Below are positions 9,002-17,831 of a stretch of DNA of 64,000 nt, piece after piece. The stretch is from Rhizobium sp. Leaf453 (GTDB taxonomy: Bacteria; Pseudomonadota; Alphaproteobacteria; Rhizobiales; Rhizobiaceae), in the NCBI RefSeq assembly GCF_001425605.1, contig NZ_LMRG01000009.1, positions 54,676 through 118,675 on the forward strand, written 5' to 3'. The notes under the pieces are model-generated. The model was not told where the DNA came from. It saw nothing but the letters and a program-made list of their open reading frames with translations, and searched no databases. Each line of letters begins with the position of its first letter. Within the stretch, counting starts at the first letter, position 1. The position numbers were made by a program, and so were the translations under genes.

Positions 9002-9883
9002 ATGAAACTTTCTCTCTCGAGAAGGCTGGTGATGCACGCCCTTTTGGCAGCGGCAACGGGCTTGACAGCCTTTTCGCCGGCCGGCGCCTTCGAGCTTGCG
9101 CAGGAAAGCAAGCTGACCGTCGCCTTTACCGGCGACATGCCGGGCTCCGGCTGGCAGGACGGCAAGATGATCGGCTATGACGGCGAGATCATGCAGCGGA
9201 TCGCCGACAAGCTCGGCCTCAAGATCGAACCGGCGCTGATGGAATGGTCCGGCACGATAGCCTCCGTCGAGGCGGGCCGCGTCGATGTCATGCTCGGAAC
9301 CATGGGCTGGACCGAGAAGCGCACCAAGATCATGACCCTGTCCGAGCCGATCCACTATTTCAAGAACGGCATCATGCAGTCGACCAAGACCAACTGGGAC
9401 AAGCTTTCGGATCTCGAAGGCAAGAAGGTCGGCACGATCACCGGATTTTCCTTCGTGCCGGAACTGAAGGCGATCAAGGATCTGCAGTTGTCTCTCTACG
9501 ACACCTCCGATGCCGCCGTCCGCGATTTGATCGCCGGCCGTATCGACGCCGTGATCGGCGATCCGCCGGTGGTGTCCTATGCGATCAAGCAGAATCCGGA
9601 CTGGAATATGCAGTTCCTCGCCTTCAGCGACACCAACCCGCAGTTTCCACTGCTGACCGGGCTCGGTCAGGTGGTTTACGGCCTCAACAAGAAGAACGAC
9701 GACCTGCGCCAGAAGATGGACGCCATCATCGCGGACATGTGGAAGACCTGCGAGATGAAGGCGATCGGTGAGCGTTACGGTCTTTCCGCCGATGTCTGGT
9801 ACCAGCCGGCCGGTGAAAACTTCCGCGCCGGCGTCGATCGCCCCGCCGATTACAAGCTGCCATCCTGTGCGGCAGGCGGCTGA
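9002..9883 (+). CDS. Amino-acid-type ABC substrate-binding protein
   Basis: 293 residues, family 3 solute-binding protein. The signal peptide runs to about residue 29 (LLAAATGLTAFSPAGA). The mature part has the two-lobe signature: GYDGEIMQRIADKLG, then VMLGTMGWTEKRTKIMTLS and a domain-closing GRIDAVIGDPPVVSYAI. It would bind an amino acid or derivative in the periplasm. It heads an operon with one ATPase, two permeases, an amidotransferase-RidA fusion and a DadA-like oxidase, so the ligand may be an amino-acid conjugate or a D-amino acid. Confidence 0.92.
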   Translation: MKLSLSRRLVMHALLAAATGLTAFSPAGAFELAQESKLTVAFTGDMPGSGWQDGKMIGYDGEIMQRIADKLGLKIEPALMEWSGTIASVEAGRVDVMLGTMGWTEKRTKIMTLSEPIHYFKNGIMQSTKTNWDKLSDLEGKKVGTITGFSFVPELKAIKDLQLSLYDTSDAAVRDLIAGRIDAVIGDPPVVSYAIKQNPDWNMQFLAFSDTNPQFPLLTGLGQVVYGLNKKNDDLRQKMDAIIADMWKTCEMKAIGERYGLSADVWYQPAGENFRAGVDRPADYKLPSCAAGG

Positions 9884-9894
9884 ACCCTGGTTTG

Positions 9895-9920
9895 GGAGGG
9901 CTGCCGGTCGGCGGTCCTCC
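9895..9920 (+). terminator. Stem-loop with T-run after the binding-protein gene
   Basis: An 11-bp stem (two G-U pairs) with loop GGTC, closed by GGAGG/CCTCC and followed by TTTT. It lies inside the operon between the binding protein and the ATPase, so it more likely attenuates or protects the upstream message than ends all transcription. Confidence 0.7.
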
Positions 9921-9957
9921 TTTTATCCGACACATAGAAACAAGACGGGGAATGCTG

Positions 9958-10710
9958 ATGGACGCGCTGTTGAGTGTCGCGGGCCTGCGCAAGAGCTATG
10001 GGCCGGTCGAAGTGTTGAAGGGGATCGATTTCTCGGTGAAAGCCGGCGAGAAGATTGCCTTGATCGGCCCTTCGGGGTCGGGGAAATCCACCTGCCTGCG
10101 CTGCATGAATTTTCTGGAAACGCCGACGGCGGGCGAGATCCGGCTCGATGGCGAGCGGATCGGCATGCGCGATGGCCGGCTGATGAGCGACCGGCAACTG
10201 GCACCGCAGCGCGCCGAGATGGGCATGGTCTTCCAGCTGTTCAATTTGTGGCCGCATCTGAGCGTCGCCGAGAATGTAGCGATCGCCGTGCGCAAGGTGC
10301 GAGGCCTTCCGGCGAAGGAAGCCCGTGACCTGGCGCTGGAGATGCTGGCCAAGGTGCACATGGCACACCGAGCGAATGCCTCGCCGCTGGAGCTGTCCGG
10401 CGGGCAGCAGCAACGTGTCGCGATCGCCCGCGCGTTGGCCCAGAAGCCGAAGCTGATGCTGTTTGATGAGCCGACCTCGGCACTCGACCCCGAACTGGTG
10501 CGCGAGGTGCTGACGGTGATCGAGGAACTGGCGGATGAGGGGCGCACCATGCTTCTCGTCACCCATGAGATTGCCTTTGCCCGCGATGTCGCCGACCGCG
10601 TGATGTTTCTCGATGGCGGCGTGATTGTGGAAGAGGGGCCGGCGAGCGCGGTGATCAACACGCCACGCGAGGAGCGGACCCGCAGCTTCCTCAAGCAGAT
10701 CCGGCATTGA
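9958..10710 (+). CDS. Amino-acid ABC transporter ATP-binding protein
   Basis: 250 residues. Walker A GPSGSGKST, Q-loop VFQLFNLWPH, signature LSGGQQQRVAIARAL, Walker B LMLFDEPTSALDPE and switch VTHE mark it as a GlnQ/HisP-type ATPase. The ATG at 9958 stands seven bases after GGGG; the ATG at 9952 is too close to it. It should energise the two permeases that follow at 10721 and 11377. Confidence 0.93.
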   Translation: MDALLSVAGLRKSYGPVEVLKGIDFSVKAGEKIALIGPSGSGKSTCLRCMNFLETPTAGEIRLDGERIGMRDGRLMSDRQLAPQRAEMGMVFQLFNLWPHLSVAENVAIAVRKVRGLPAKEARDLALEMLAKVHMAHRANASPLELSGGQQQRVAIARALAQKPKLMLFDEPTSALDPELVREVLTVIEELADEGRTMLLVTHEIAFARDVADRVMFLDGGVIVEEGPASAVINTPREERTRSFLKQIRH

Positions 10711-10720
10711 GGATCGCGTC

Positions 10721-11380
10721 ATGCCTGATTTTTCAACCTTTCGCCTGATACTCGAAGGCCTGCTCACCGGGCTTAGCGTCACAGTGATTGTAGCTCTTGC
10801 GGCGCTTGTCATAGGCCTCGTCCTCGGCTTCGGCCTTTGCCTTCTCAGGGAGTTTACCCGGATAAGGACGGTGCATTTTACCATCGACGCTTATGTCGAA
10901 CTGCTGCGCAACATTCCGGCGCTGACGCATCTGTTCATTCTCTATTTCGGTCTTGCCAGCCTTGGCTTGAGGCTATCGTCGATCACAGCCGCAATCGTCG
11001 GTCTCGGACTGATCGGCGCTGCCGTGACTTGCGATATCTTTCGCGCCGGTTTCCGGTCTTTGCCGAAGGGGCAGATCGAGGCCGCACTCGCCGTCGGCTT
11101 GAGGCCCGGCCAGACAATCGTCTCCATCCTCACGCCGCAGGCGATGCGCATCGCGCTTCCGGGCTTAAGCAATTACGCCGTGCAACTCGTCAAGGACACA
11201 TCGGTCGTCTCGGCCATCGCCGCGCCGGAGATCATGTTCTTTGCCCGCTCCATGGTCACGTCATCGTTCCAGACGACGCTCATCTATGCGACGGCCGCCG
11301 GTCTCTACCTGCTGCTGAGCCTGCCCCTGATGCAGGGCGTGCGTGTTCTCGAAAACCATTATGGAAAGCTCAAGGCATGA
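10721..11380 (+). CDS. Amino-acid ABC transporter permease (HisM/HisQ family), first
   Basis: 219 residues with about five hydrophobic helices and the family loop region RAGFRSLPKGQIEAALAVGL, which contacts the ATPase. It starts 10 bases after the ATPase and overlaps the second permease by four bases (ATGA). With the second permease it would form a heterodimeric channel for the polar amino-acid type substrate. Confidence 0.92.
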   Translation: MPDFSTFRLILEGLLTGLSVTVIVALAALVIGLVLGFGLCLLREFTRIRTVHFTIDAYVELLRNIPALTHLFILYFGLASLGLRLSSITAAIVGLGLIGAAVTCDIFRAGFRSLPKGQIEAALAVGLRPGQTIVSILTPQAMRIALPGLSNYAVQLVKDTSVVSAIAAPEIMFFARSMVTSSFQTTLIYATAAGLYLLLSLPLMQGVRVLENHYGKLKA

Positions 11381-12039
11381 CCGGATTCCTCCAGCCCTAT
11401 GTCGAATATGGCAGCGAGTGGTGGCCGCTTCTGGCCGAAGCGATGCTGAACACCGCGCTGCTCACCATCGCCGGCTTCGCTTTGTCGGTGGTCTTCGGAC
11501 TCGCCTTGCTGCTCTGCCAGACATCCAGTTCGAAGGCGTTGCGAGGCTTTGCCACAGTCTATGTGACGACCTTGCGCGGCGTGCCGCTGCTGGCCATCCT
11601 GTTCCTGCTCTATTTCGGCCTGCCGGGTGTCGGGATTACTTTCGATGCCCTCACGGCCGCGGTGTTGGGCTTGTCGCTTTGCTTCGCCGCCCAGGTTTCG
11701 GAGCTTTTTCGCGCCGGTTTGAAGGCGATCCCGAAAGGACAGCGTGAGGCGGCAATGGCGGTCGGGTTCACACCGGTCCAAAGCTTCACCTTCATCATCC
11801 TGCCGCAGGTGGTGCGGGTCATTCTCTCGCCGATGATCGTGACCTTCGTGTCGCTGTTGAAAGACTCCTCCCTTGCCTCGCTGATCACGGTCAATGAACT
11901 GGTGCTGACCGGTCGGGCCATGGCGACCGAATACTTCCTGCCGCTGCAGATCTATGTCGCGGTCGGCCTCTGCTACTTCATGATCGGCTGGCCGTTCTCC
12001 ATCCTCTCCCGTCGCCTTGCCGCACCCGCAGCCCGCTAG
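11377..12039 (+). CDS. Amino-acid ABC transporter permease (HisM/HisQ family), second
   Basis: 220 residues from the ATG at 11377, coupled to the previous stop (ATGA). The conserved loop FRAGLKAIPKGQREAAMAVG is present, as is the later LKDSSLASLITVNEL segment typical of this family. A longer open frame upstream overlaps the first permease and is not coding. It closes the transport part of the operon. Confidence 0.92.
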   Translation: MTGFLQPYVEYGSEWWPLLAEAMLNTALLTIAGFALSVVFGLALLLCQTSSSKALRGFATVYVTTLRGVPLLAILFLLYFGLPGVGITFDALTAAVLGLSLCFAAQVSELFRAGLKAIPKGQREAAMAVGFTPVQSFTFIILPQVVRVILSPMIVTFVSLLKDSSLASLITVNELVLTGRAMATEYFLPLQIYVAVGLCYFMIGWPFSILSRRLAAPAAR

Positions 12040-12062
12040 AATATCCAAGGAAAGTCATAAGC

Positions 12063-13292
12063 ATGGATACGCAACCGAAAGGCGGCGGTGAAAACCGCGT
12101 CCGTTCCCCTGCCGATGCCGGCTCCTCGCGCCGGCCGGTGATCCTGATCACACCCGATCTTCTCCTGAGTGAGGAAGCCGAGACCGAGCATCAATACGCG
12201 GTGCGAACCAATTATGCCGAGGCGATCGGCGAGGCTGGCGGACTGGCTCTGATCCTGCCCTATCATTCCGGCGACATCGCCGATGTGCTTGCCCTGTGCG
12301 ACGGCATTCTTGTGACAGGTACGCAACCGGGCGCGGATGTGCCAACCATTCGCAGCACCTTCGAGCGGGCGCTTGTTCAGCAGGCACTTGCGGCGAGAAA
12401 GCCGCTGCTCGGAATCTGCCATGGGATGCAGTTGATCGGCGAGTATCTCGGTGGCTCGTTTGCCAGGGACCTGCCGGACCTTGCCGGTGATGCCACGGCT
12501 CATCTTCCGCGTGCAGTTCCGGATCGCCTGGCGCACGAGATCGCCATCACCCCCGGCAGTCTGCTCGCCGGATGGCAGGGTGGCACGACGGCACGGGTCA
12601 ACAGCCTGCACCGGCATGCGTTGATGGGCGAAGGCCGGTTCAAGGTGCTTGCGACGGCACCGGATGGCGTAACGGAGGCGTTCGAGGCCGTCGGAGATTC
12701 GTTCTGCCTCGGCGTGCAATGGCATCCCGAGTACCGGCTGACGGCGCTCGACCGGCAGATCTTGCAGGGTTTCGTGGCGAAATGCGCGGAGCGGGCAGTG
12801 CCACCGCGATCCTCAATCAACCCCCCTTCGTTCAAGGCACGTCTCGATGCTCTCGGGTTGTCTTTGCCTGAAGCCCCCACGCCACCGGGCGCCTTTGTCG
12901 GCGCGATCCGCAACGGCACTGTCGTCACAGTGTCGGGCCAGGTGCCCCTGCGCGACGGTAAGGTTATTCGTACGGGGCAGGTGGGAACCACCATTTCGAT
13001 CGATGAGGCGCGGGAAGACGCCCGTTGCGCCCTGCTAAACGGGCTTGCGCAACTGGAAAAATGTACGGGCGGGCTGGATCGTGTCACCGGCTTTGTCCGC
13101 CTTGCCGGCTATGTCAGTGCCACGGCGGGTTTCACCCGTCACGGCCAGATAGTTGATGCGGCCTCGGAATTACTGCGCGATCTCTTTCCCGATCACTGGA
13201 TGCATGCACGTGTCGCCATCGGCGTCTCGTCGCTACCGCGTGGCGTTCCGGTGGAAATCGAATTGTCGGCGACCGTTATGGAGGACCGCTGA
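12063..13292 (+). CDS. Fusion: class I glutamine amidotransferase (PuuD-like) + RidA-like domain
   Basis: 409 residues in one uninterrupted frame. Residues ~20-235 form a peptidase C26/PuuD-type hydrolase: nucleophile Cys in LLGICHGMQLIGEYLGG near residue 120 and His-Glu in GVQWHPEYR near 222. Residues ~275-409 are a Rid/YjgF-YER057c-like domain (VTVSGQVPLRDGKV, RVAIGVSSLPRGVPVEIELS). PuuD-type enzymes cleave gamma-glutamyl amides; Rid proteins hydrolyse reactive imines/enamines. AAGGAA precedes the ATG at 12063. The DadA-like oxidase that starts two bases later would generate imines, so the fusion makes chemical sense as a cleavage-plus-imine-clearing enzyme (inference). The Rid part lies in the divergent YjgF group; a key active-site Arg near the IGV strand could not be placed with certainty. 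Confidence 0.85.
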   Translation: MDTQPKGGGENRVRSPADAGSSRRPVILITPDLLLSEEAETEHQYAVRTNYAEAIGEAGGLALILPYHSGDIADVLALCDGILVTGTQPGADVPTIRSTFERALVQQALAARKPLLGICHGMQLIGEYLGGSFARDLPDLAGDATAHLPRAVPDRLAHEIAITPGSLLAGWQGGTTARVNSLHRHALMGEGRFKVLATAPDGVTEAFEAVGDSFCLGVQWHPEYRLTALDRQILQGFVAKCAERAVPPRSSINPPSFKARLDALGLSLPEAPTPPGAFVGAIRNGTVVTVSGQVPLRDGKVIRTGQVGTTISIDEAREDARCALLNGLAQLEKCTGGLDRVTGFVRLAGYVSATAGFTRHGQIVDAASELLRDLFPDHWMHARVAIGVSSLPRGVPVEIELSATVMEDR

Positions 13293-13293
13293 G

Positions 13294-14520
13294 ATGAAGC
13301 GCGTGGCCGTCATAGGGGCTGGTGTCGTCGGGGTGGCGAGCGCCTATTTGCTCTGTCGGGCGGGCTATGCCGTGACGCTTGTTGACAGGAATCACGGTCC
13401 CGCTTTGGGCACCAGCCGCGCCAACGGCGCTCAACTGAGCTATGCCTATGGCGACGCTCTTGGCTCGCCGTCGCTGCTGCGGCATTTGCCGGAAATCCTG
13501 ATGGGACGTGACCCGGCTTATCGCGTCCGTTTGCAGGCGGACCCGGAATTCCTAATCTGGGGGTTACGGCTTCTCGCCGAATGCCTGCCAGCCCGTTCAC
13601 TTGCCAACACGCGGCACCTGCTCGGGCTTGCCTCCGCCACGCGCCGGTTGCTGGAGGATGTTCTCGCCGAATTCGACCTGTCCTTCGACTATCAGGTGTC
13701 GGGCAAGATGATCCTCTATTCGACGGCAAAAGCTTTTGAGAGCGGTGCGAATGTGCACCGGCTGAAGCAATCGATGGGAATCCGGCAGGAAGTGCTGGAC
13801 CGCGACGAAGCGACCGCAATCGAGCCTGCACTCGCGCTCTATCCCGATCCTATCGGCCGGGTCGTCTACAGTCCCGACGACCCTGCAGGCAGGCCCGACC
13901 GGTTCTGTGCTGGTCTGGTGGATGGACTTGTCCGGCGTTATGGCCTGCAGACCGTATTCGGGGAGGAGGTGCGCGGTATCCGGAGCCTGAAGGGTCAGGT
14001 TACCGGTCTGTCCTTTGCCACGCGTGAGCCGCTGGATTGCGATCTCGTCGTCATGACGACTGGGGGCGGGCTCGACTTATTGCCTCGGGGGGATCGCCCG
14101 TTCGCAAGCATCTGGCCGGTGCAGGGATATTCGATGACGGCGAGGGCAAGTGCTTCTGCCATGCGTGTTTCGATCACCGACCTGAAGCGGAAGCTGGTCT
14201 TTGCAAGACTGGGCGCTGACGTGCGGATCGCCGGTCTTGCGGATATTGGCGTAAAGCGCCTGCGCTTTTCGGGGGGGAGGTTCGTCACATTTCGATCCGC
14301 CTCTATCGAGGCCTTTGGCGGCACGTTCGACCATGGGGCCGATGATGTCTCTCCATGGTCCGGGGCAAGGCCCTGCACGCCGTCGTCCCGACCGATTATC
14401 CGGCCCGGGCATTTGAAAGGCCTCTATCTCAATCTTGGCCACGGTACGCTGGGCTGGACGCTGTGTCTTGGATCGGCGCAGTACCTGCTCGATCTGGTGA
14501 CTGCCGGTCAGGGTGGGTGA
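13294..14520 (+). CDS. DadA-like FAD-dependent D-amino-acid dehydrogenase/amine oxidase
   Basis: 408 residues. The N-terminal dinucleotide fold VAVIGAGVVGVASAYLL (GxGxxG) followed by an acidic TLVDRN end binds FAD; the C-terminal GLYLNLGHGTLGWTLCLGSA motif is characteristic of DadA and related DAO-family enzymes. These oxidise a D-amino acid or secondary amine to an imine. The ATG at 13294 lies one base after the fusion-gene stop, implying coupling. The gene converges on the diguanylate cyclase nine bases downstream. Which amine it uses is unknown. Confidence 0.88.
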   Translation: MKRVAVIGAGVVGVASAYLLCRAGYAVTLVDRNHGPALGTSRANGAQLSYAYGDALGSPSLLRHLPEILMGRDPAYRVRLQADPEFLIWGLRLLAECLPARSLANTRHLLGLASATRRLLEDVLAEFDLSFDYQVSGKMILYSTAKAFESGANVHRLKQSMGIRQEVLDRDEATAIEPALALYPDPIGRVVYSPDDPAGRPDRFCAGLVDGLVRRYGLQTVFGEEVRGIRSLKGQVTGLSFATREPLDCDLVVMTTGGGLDLLPRGDRPFASIWPVQGYSMTARASASAMRVSITDLKRKLVFARLGADVRIAGLADIGVKRLRFSGGRFVTFRSASIEAFGGTFDHGADDVSPWSGARPCTPSSRPIIRPGHLKGLYLNLGHGTLGWTLCLGSAQYLLDLVTAGQGG

Positions 14521-14529
14521 CCTTGCCCT

Positions 14530-16449
14530 TCAGCCGTTGGATTTTGCGCGAACCAGCTTCGGTTTCGCGGGCTCCCACGTCCTGACGAGGTCGCGACCGG
14601 ATGCCTTTGCCAGATAGAGGGCTTCGTCGGCGCGGACGACAAGACGTCCGGCATCGGGGCCGATCGTATGATTGGCAAGCGTCGCAACGCCGATGCTGGC
14701 GGTGACGATGCCTTTCTCGCTCCCGGTATGCACCATATCGAGTGCCCTGATACGGTTGCGCAATTCATGCGCCAGCGCGACGGCGCCTTCTTCCGATGTA
14801 TTGGGCAGGATCAACACCATCTCCTCGCCACCATAACGCGCGGCGCGGTCACCGGCGCGCCGCGCGACGGCACGCAGGCACTCGGCGATCGCCCGCAGGC
14901 AATCGTCGCCGGCGGTATGTCCATAGGTATCGTTGAAGGCCTTGAAACGATCCACATCGAGTAGAAGTAGGCTCAGCGCGCCTTCACCACGTCCAACCCG
15001 AGCGACTTCCTCCGTCATGACAGCATCGAAGGCGCGGCGGTTGAGAAGGCCGGTCAGGCCATCGGTTTCCGCCAGTTCTGCAAGGCGCATGTTCAGGTCT
15101 CGCAGGGCTTGCTCGCTCTGCTTGCCCTTGGTGATATCGGAGCAGACGACGAAGCAGGTGCCATCGGCCGCCGGGCTCGTTCGGGATTCGATCCAGCGGC
15201 CGTCGAACAGCGGAAACTGCACGGTACCGGGCTGGCGCAATCGAGAGCAGGCAGCGTTGACCCACTCGGTAGCCTTGTCGGCGGGAATGTTGATCAGTTC
15301 GCCGCGGGCGATCGAGGCGTAGAGGATGGATGCGGCGGGTGTGCCGGGCACGCGCAGGTCCGCCGTCAGCGGGAACATCGCGCGGTACTGTTCGTTGCAG
15401 AAAACGACGCGGAGATCCTTGTCGAACATGATGATGCCGTCGGCCATGTTGGTGAGGGCGGCGGTGGCCTTGCGCTCGCTTTCGGCGAGTGCCGCCTCCA
15501 GGTGAACCTTGGCGGTGATGTCGCGATTGTGTGTGATCAAACCCGTGGCGCGGCCCGCGTCGTCGCGCACCGGCGATTTCAAGGTGGACAGCGTCGCGGT
15601 CGAGCCGTCACGGTGCGTCACCTGTTGCTCGATGACTTCAGCTGTGCCCTGCTGCAACGCCTTCTGCTCATCCGCGCGGAATGCTGCCGCGATATCTGGC
15701 GGGTAGAAGTCGAAATCGGTCTTGCCAAGCAAGGTGTCCGCATTCGCGGCCTTCATCAGAGCCGCCGTGGCTGGGTTGGCGAGAATGAAACGGCCTTCTG
15801 TATCCTTGACGTTCAGGCAATCTGGAAGGCTGTCGATAACCGTCTTGTAGATGTGGTTTTTCAAGACCGCGTCACGCCGCCGCGTCTCGTTGGCGACGGC
15901 AAGCGAGACGAGTAGTGTGGCGGCAAAGGCGATGATGGCGATCGGGATAAGCGTTCCGGGTGCGAGCATCGACAGCTTCGCGTGCGGCAGGGCAAGAAAG
16001 CTGAGAGGGCCGACGGCGGCAATGCAGGCCGAGAAAAGCACGATGCCGCGCGTGGAGGGACGATCGTTCTTTTTCAGGGCGTGGGCGAGAACACCGATCG
16101 CAGCGGCAAGTCCAATGCCGGTCAATCCCGCAAAGACGCCGGCACCGCCGAGATAAACCCGAAAAGCGGCTGCACAGAAGGCGGTGACGATCAGCGCCAC
16201 GGGACCGCCGAACAGGCCGGAAACCGCGACTAACGTTGTCCGCGAATCGATGAAGACGCCCGGTTCAATCTCGAATGGTCGGAGCATGACGATGATGGCG
16301 CCGATTCCCAGCAGCAATCCGAAGCCGAGCTGGCGAACGATCTGCGGGCAGACGATATTCGGAAGCCGCGCGTTGCTCCAGATGAGAACGAGCATCGACA
16401 GGATCGCCAGATTGGCGAGAAGTTCATACCAGGGGCTACTCAAACACAA
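14530..16449 (-). CDS. Diguanylate cyclase with LytS-type membrane sensor and PAS domains
   Basis: 639 residues. The N terminus has about six hydrophobic helices resembling the 5TMR_LYT sensor (LLGIGAIIVMLRPFEIEPG, then a SRTTLVAVSGLFGGP motif). Two PAS domains follow (~residues 215-335, with VKDTEGRFILANPAT, and ~345-455, with MFDKDLRVVFCNEQYR). A GGDEF domain ends the protein: active site RYGGEEM near residue 565, with Met where Phe is usual, and an intact inhibitory RxxD (RAGD) five residues earlier. It should make cyclic-di-GMP. Start: TTG at 16449 behind GGGGAG; a second TTG at 16443 is possible. Confidence 0.88.
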   Translation of the reverse strand: MCLSSPWYELLANLAILSMLVLIWSNARLPNIVCPQIVRQLGFGLLLGIGAIIVMLRPFEIEPGVFIDSRTTLVAVSGLFGGPVALIVTAFCAAAFRVYLGGAGVFAGLTGIGLAAAIGVLAHALKKNDRPSTRGIVLFSACIAAVGPLSFLALPHAKLSMLAPGTLIPIAIIAFAATLLVSLAVANETRRRDAVLKNHIYKTVIDSLPDCLNVKDTEGRFILANPATAALMKAANADTLLGKTDFDFYPPDIAAAFRADEQKALQQGTAEVIEQQVTHRDGSTATLSTLKSPVRDDAGRATGLITHNRDITAKVHLEAALAESERKATAALTNMADGIIMFDKDLRVVFCNEQYRAMFPLTADLRVPGTPAASILYASIARGELINIPADKATEWVNAACSRLRQPGTVQFPLFDGRWIESRTSPAADGTCFVVCSDITKGKQSEQALRDLNMRLAELAETDGLTGLLNRRAFDAVMTEEVARVGRGEGALSLLLLDVDRFKAFNDTYGHTAGDDCLRAIAECLRAVARRAGDRAARYGGEEMVLILPNTSEEGAVALAHELRNRIRALDMVHTGSEKGIVTASIGVATLANHTIGPDAGRLVVRADEALYLAKASGRDLVRTWEPAKPKLVRAKSNG

Positions 16450-16617
16450 GGTCTCCCCGGCGCAAACGCAAGAAACCGGCCGGAACGGTACAGCTTACCA
16501 TCGCCCGGCAGGGCGAAATTTCAGTTAACAGACAACTGAAAAGCCCCGAAAACATGACTTTTGCCGCGCAAAGCTGACGGCAAATCTGGGGATGGCGGTT
16601 TCAAGGTTTATTTAAGC

Positions 16618-17703
16618 TTATTGTGAACTGCTGTTTTGCGTCGTTCTTGAACCCGTTTCCAATCCGGCAATGCGGCCAAGGCTGCGGCGCGTGATCAGAG
16701 ATGGAGCGGTTGAATGGGCAAGATGCGTCTCGCGGCCTTCGATCCGCGACAAAAGTGTCTCGGTGGCGAGAACGCCCAACGCATGGCCGGATTGATCGAT
16801 GCTGGCGAGGTTGACGAGGCTAAGCGCGGCGGTCGGCGAATTGTCATAACCGATGACGGCAAGGTCTTCCGGCACGCGGATTCCCATCTCGGCCGCCATA
16901 TTCAGAAGCGTTATCGCGTCGAGATCACTCCAGCAGAAGACAGCTTCGGGACGATCCGGCCGCAGCAGAAAGGCTTTGAGGCTTTCCTCCCGTACGGGCG
17001 AAGCGACGGGGATGCTGTGGATGTCGATGGCCTCGCCGAGGCCGGCCATTTGCATCGCTTCCGAATAGCCGATCTCGCGCTGGCGGACGACCGAGACCCT
17101 GTGGCCCTCGCGGGAGCCGAGGGTCAGCATGCCGATTTTGCGATAGCCGCGCTCGATGAAAGCCTCGACAGCCACTGCGGCGCCGCGCTGGTCGTTGCAA
17201 TTCACCGTGTCGAAATTTTTTGCATCCGGATCGTGATAGCCGATGGCCACGATCGGAATCTGGGCGGCGAAACGGGCGATGATTTCCGAAGGTAGTCGCG
17301 GCGCAATCAGAATCAGGCCGTCCATCTTGTAATCGATCATCGATTCAATCAGCGATGTTTCGAGTTGAATGCGGGCTTCGCTGACACCGATCATGGCGCG
17401 GTAGTGGGAGGGAGCGAGAATGCCGTTCACCCCGTCGATGATTTCTGGCAGGAACGGATTGCGGATATCGACCAGCAGCAGGCCGATTGTGAAAGTGCGG
17501 CCGCGGAGACCGCGCGCCGCCCGTGAAGGCCGGTAGCCAAGGGCTTCGATCGCGGCTTCGACCTTGCCGCGTAGAGCCTCGCTGACGCCGTAGGCGTTCC
17601 GCAAGACCTTGGAGACGGCGGCCACGGATACGCCCGCATGGGCGGCGACCGTTCGGATGGTCACGCGCCCGCTGGTCGTCGCCGTCTCGTCTCTTTCCAA
17701 CAT
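16618..17703 (-). CDS. LacI-family transcriptional regulator of the rhamnosidase locus
   Basis: 361 residues from the ATG at 17703, seven bases after GGGGA (an ATG at 17739 has no ribosome site). The N-terminal helix-turn-helix VTIRTVAAHAGVSVAAVSKV and hinge RPSRAARGLRG are followed by a periplasmic-binding-protein-like ligand domain. It is divergent from the GH78 gene, with two AACGTT-centred palindromes between them, which fits a sugar-responsive repressor of the rhamnosidase/importer operon. Confidence 0.92.
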   Translation of the reverse strand: MLERDETATTSGRVTIRTVAAHAGVSVAAVSKVLRNAYGVSEALRGKVEAAIEALGYRPSRAARGLRGRTFTIGLLLVDIRNPFLPEIIDGVNGILAPSHYRAMIGVSEARIQLETSLIESMIDYKMDGLILIAPRLPSEIIARFAAQIPIVAIGYHDPDAKNFDTVNCNDQRGAAVAVEAFIERGYRKIGMLTLGSREGHRVSVVRQREIGYSEAMQMAGLGEAIDIHSIPVASPVREESLKAFLLRPDRPEAVFCWSDLDAITLLNMAAEMGIRVPEDLAVIGYDNSPTAALSLVNLASIDQSGHALGVLATETLLSRIEGRETHLAHSTAPSLITRRSLGRIAGLETGSRTTQNSSSQ

Positions 17704-17781
17704 AATTTTCCCCGGTTTTTCAACTGCAAGGACCACCATGGCAGATGCCGCGAAAAATTTCTATTGCATCCCGGCAAAAAA

Positions 17782-17809
17782 TGTAGAACGTTATACATAG
17801 AACGTTCTA
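17782..17809. promoter_or_regulatory. Tandem LacI-type operators
   Basis: Two palindromes with AACGTT cores lie 14 bp apart, centre to centre: TGTAGAACGTTATACA (17782-17797, one mismatch pair) and the perfect 12-mer TAGAACGTTCTA (17798-17809). They sit between the divergent LacI-family gene and the rhamnosidase gene, 22-50 bases before the latter's start, where a bound repressor would block transcription. The assignment to this regulator is inference from position. Confidence 0.75.
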
Positions 17810-17831
17810 CACGACGTCAGGGAGGACATTG

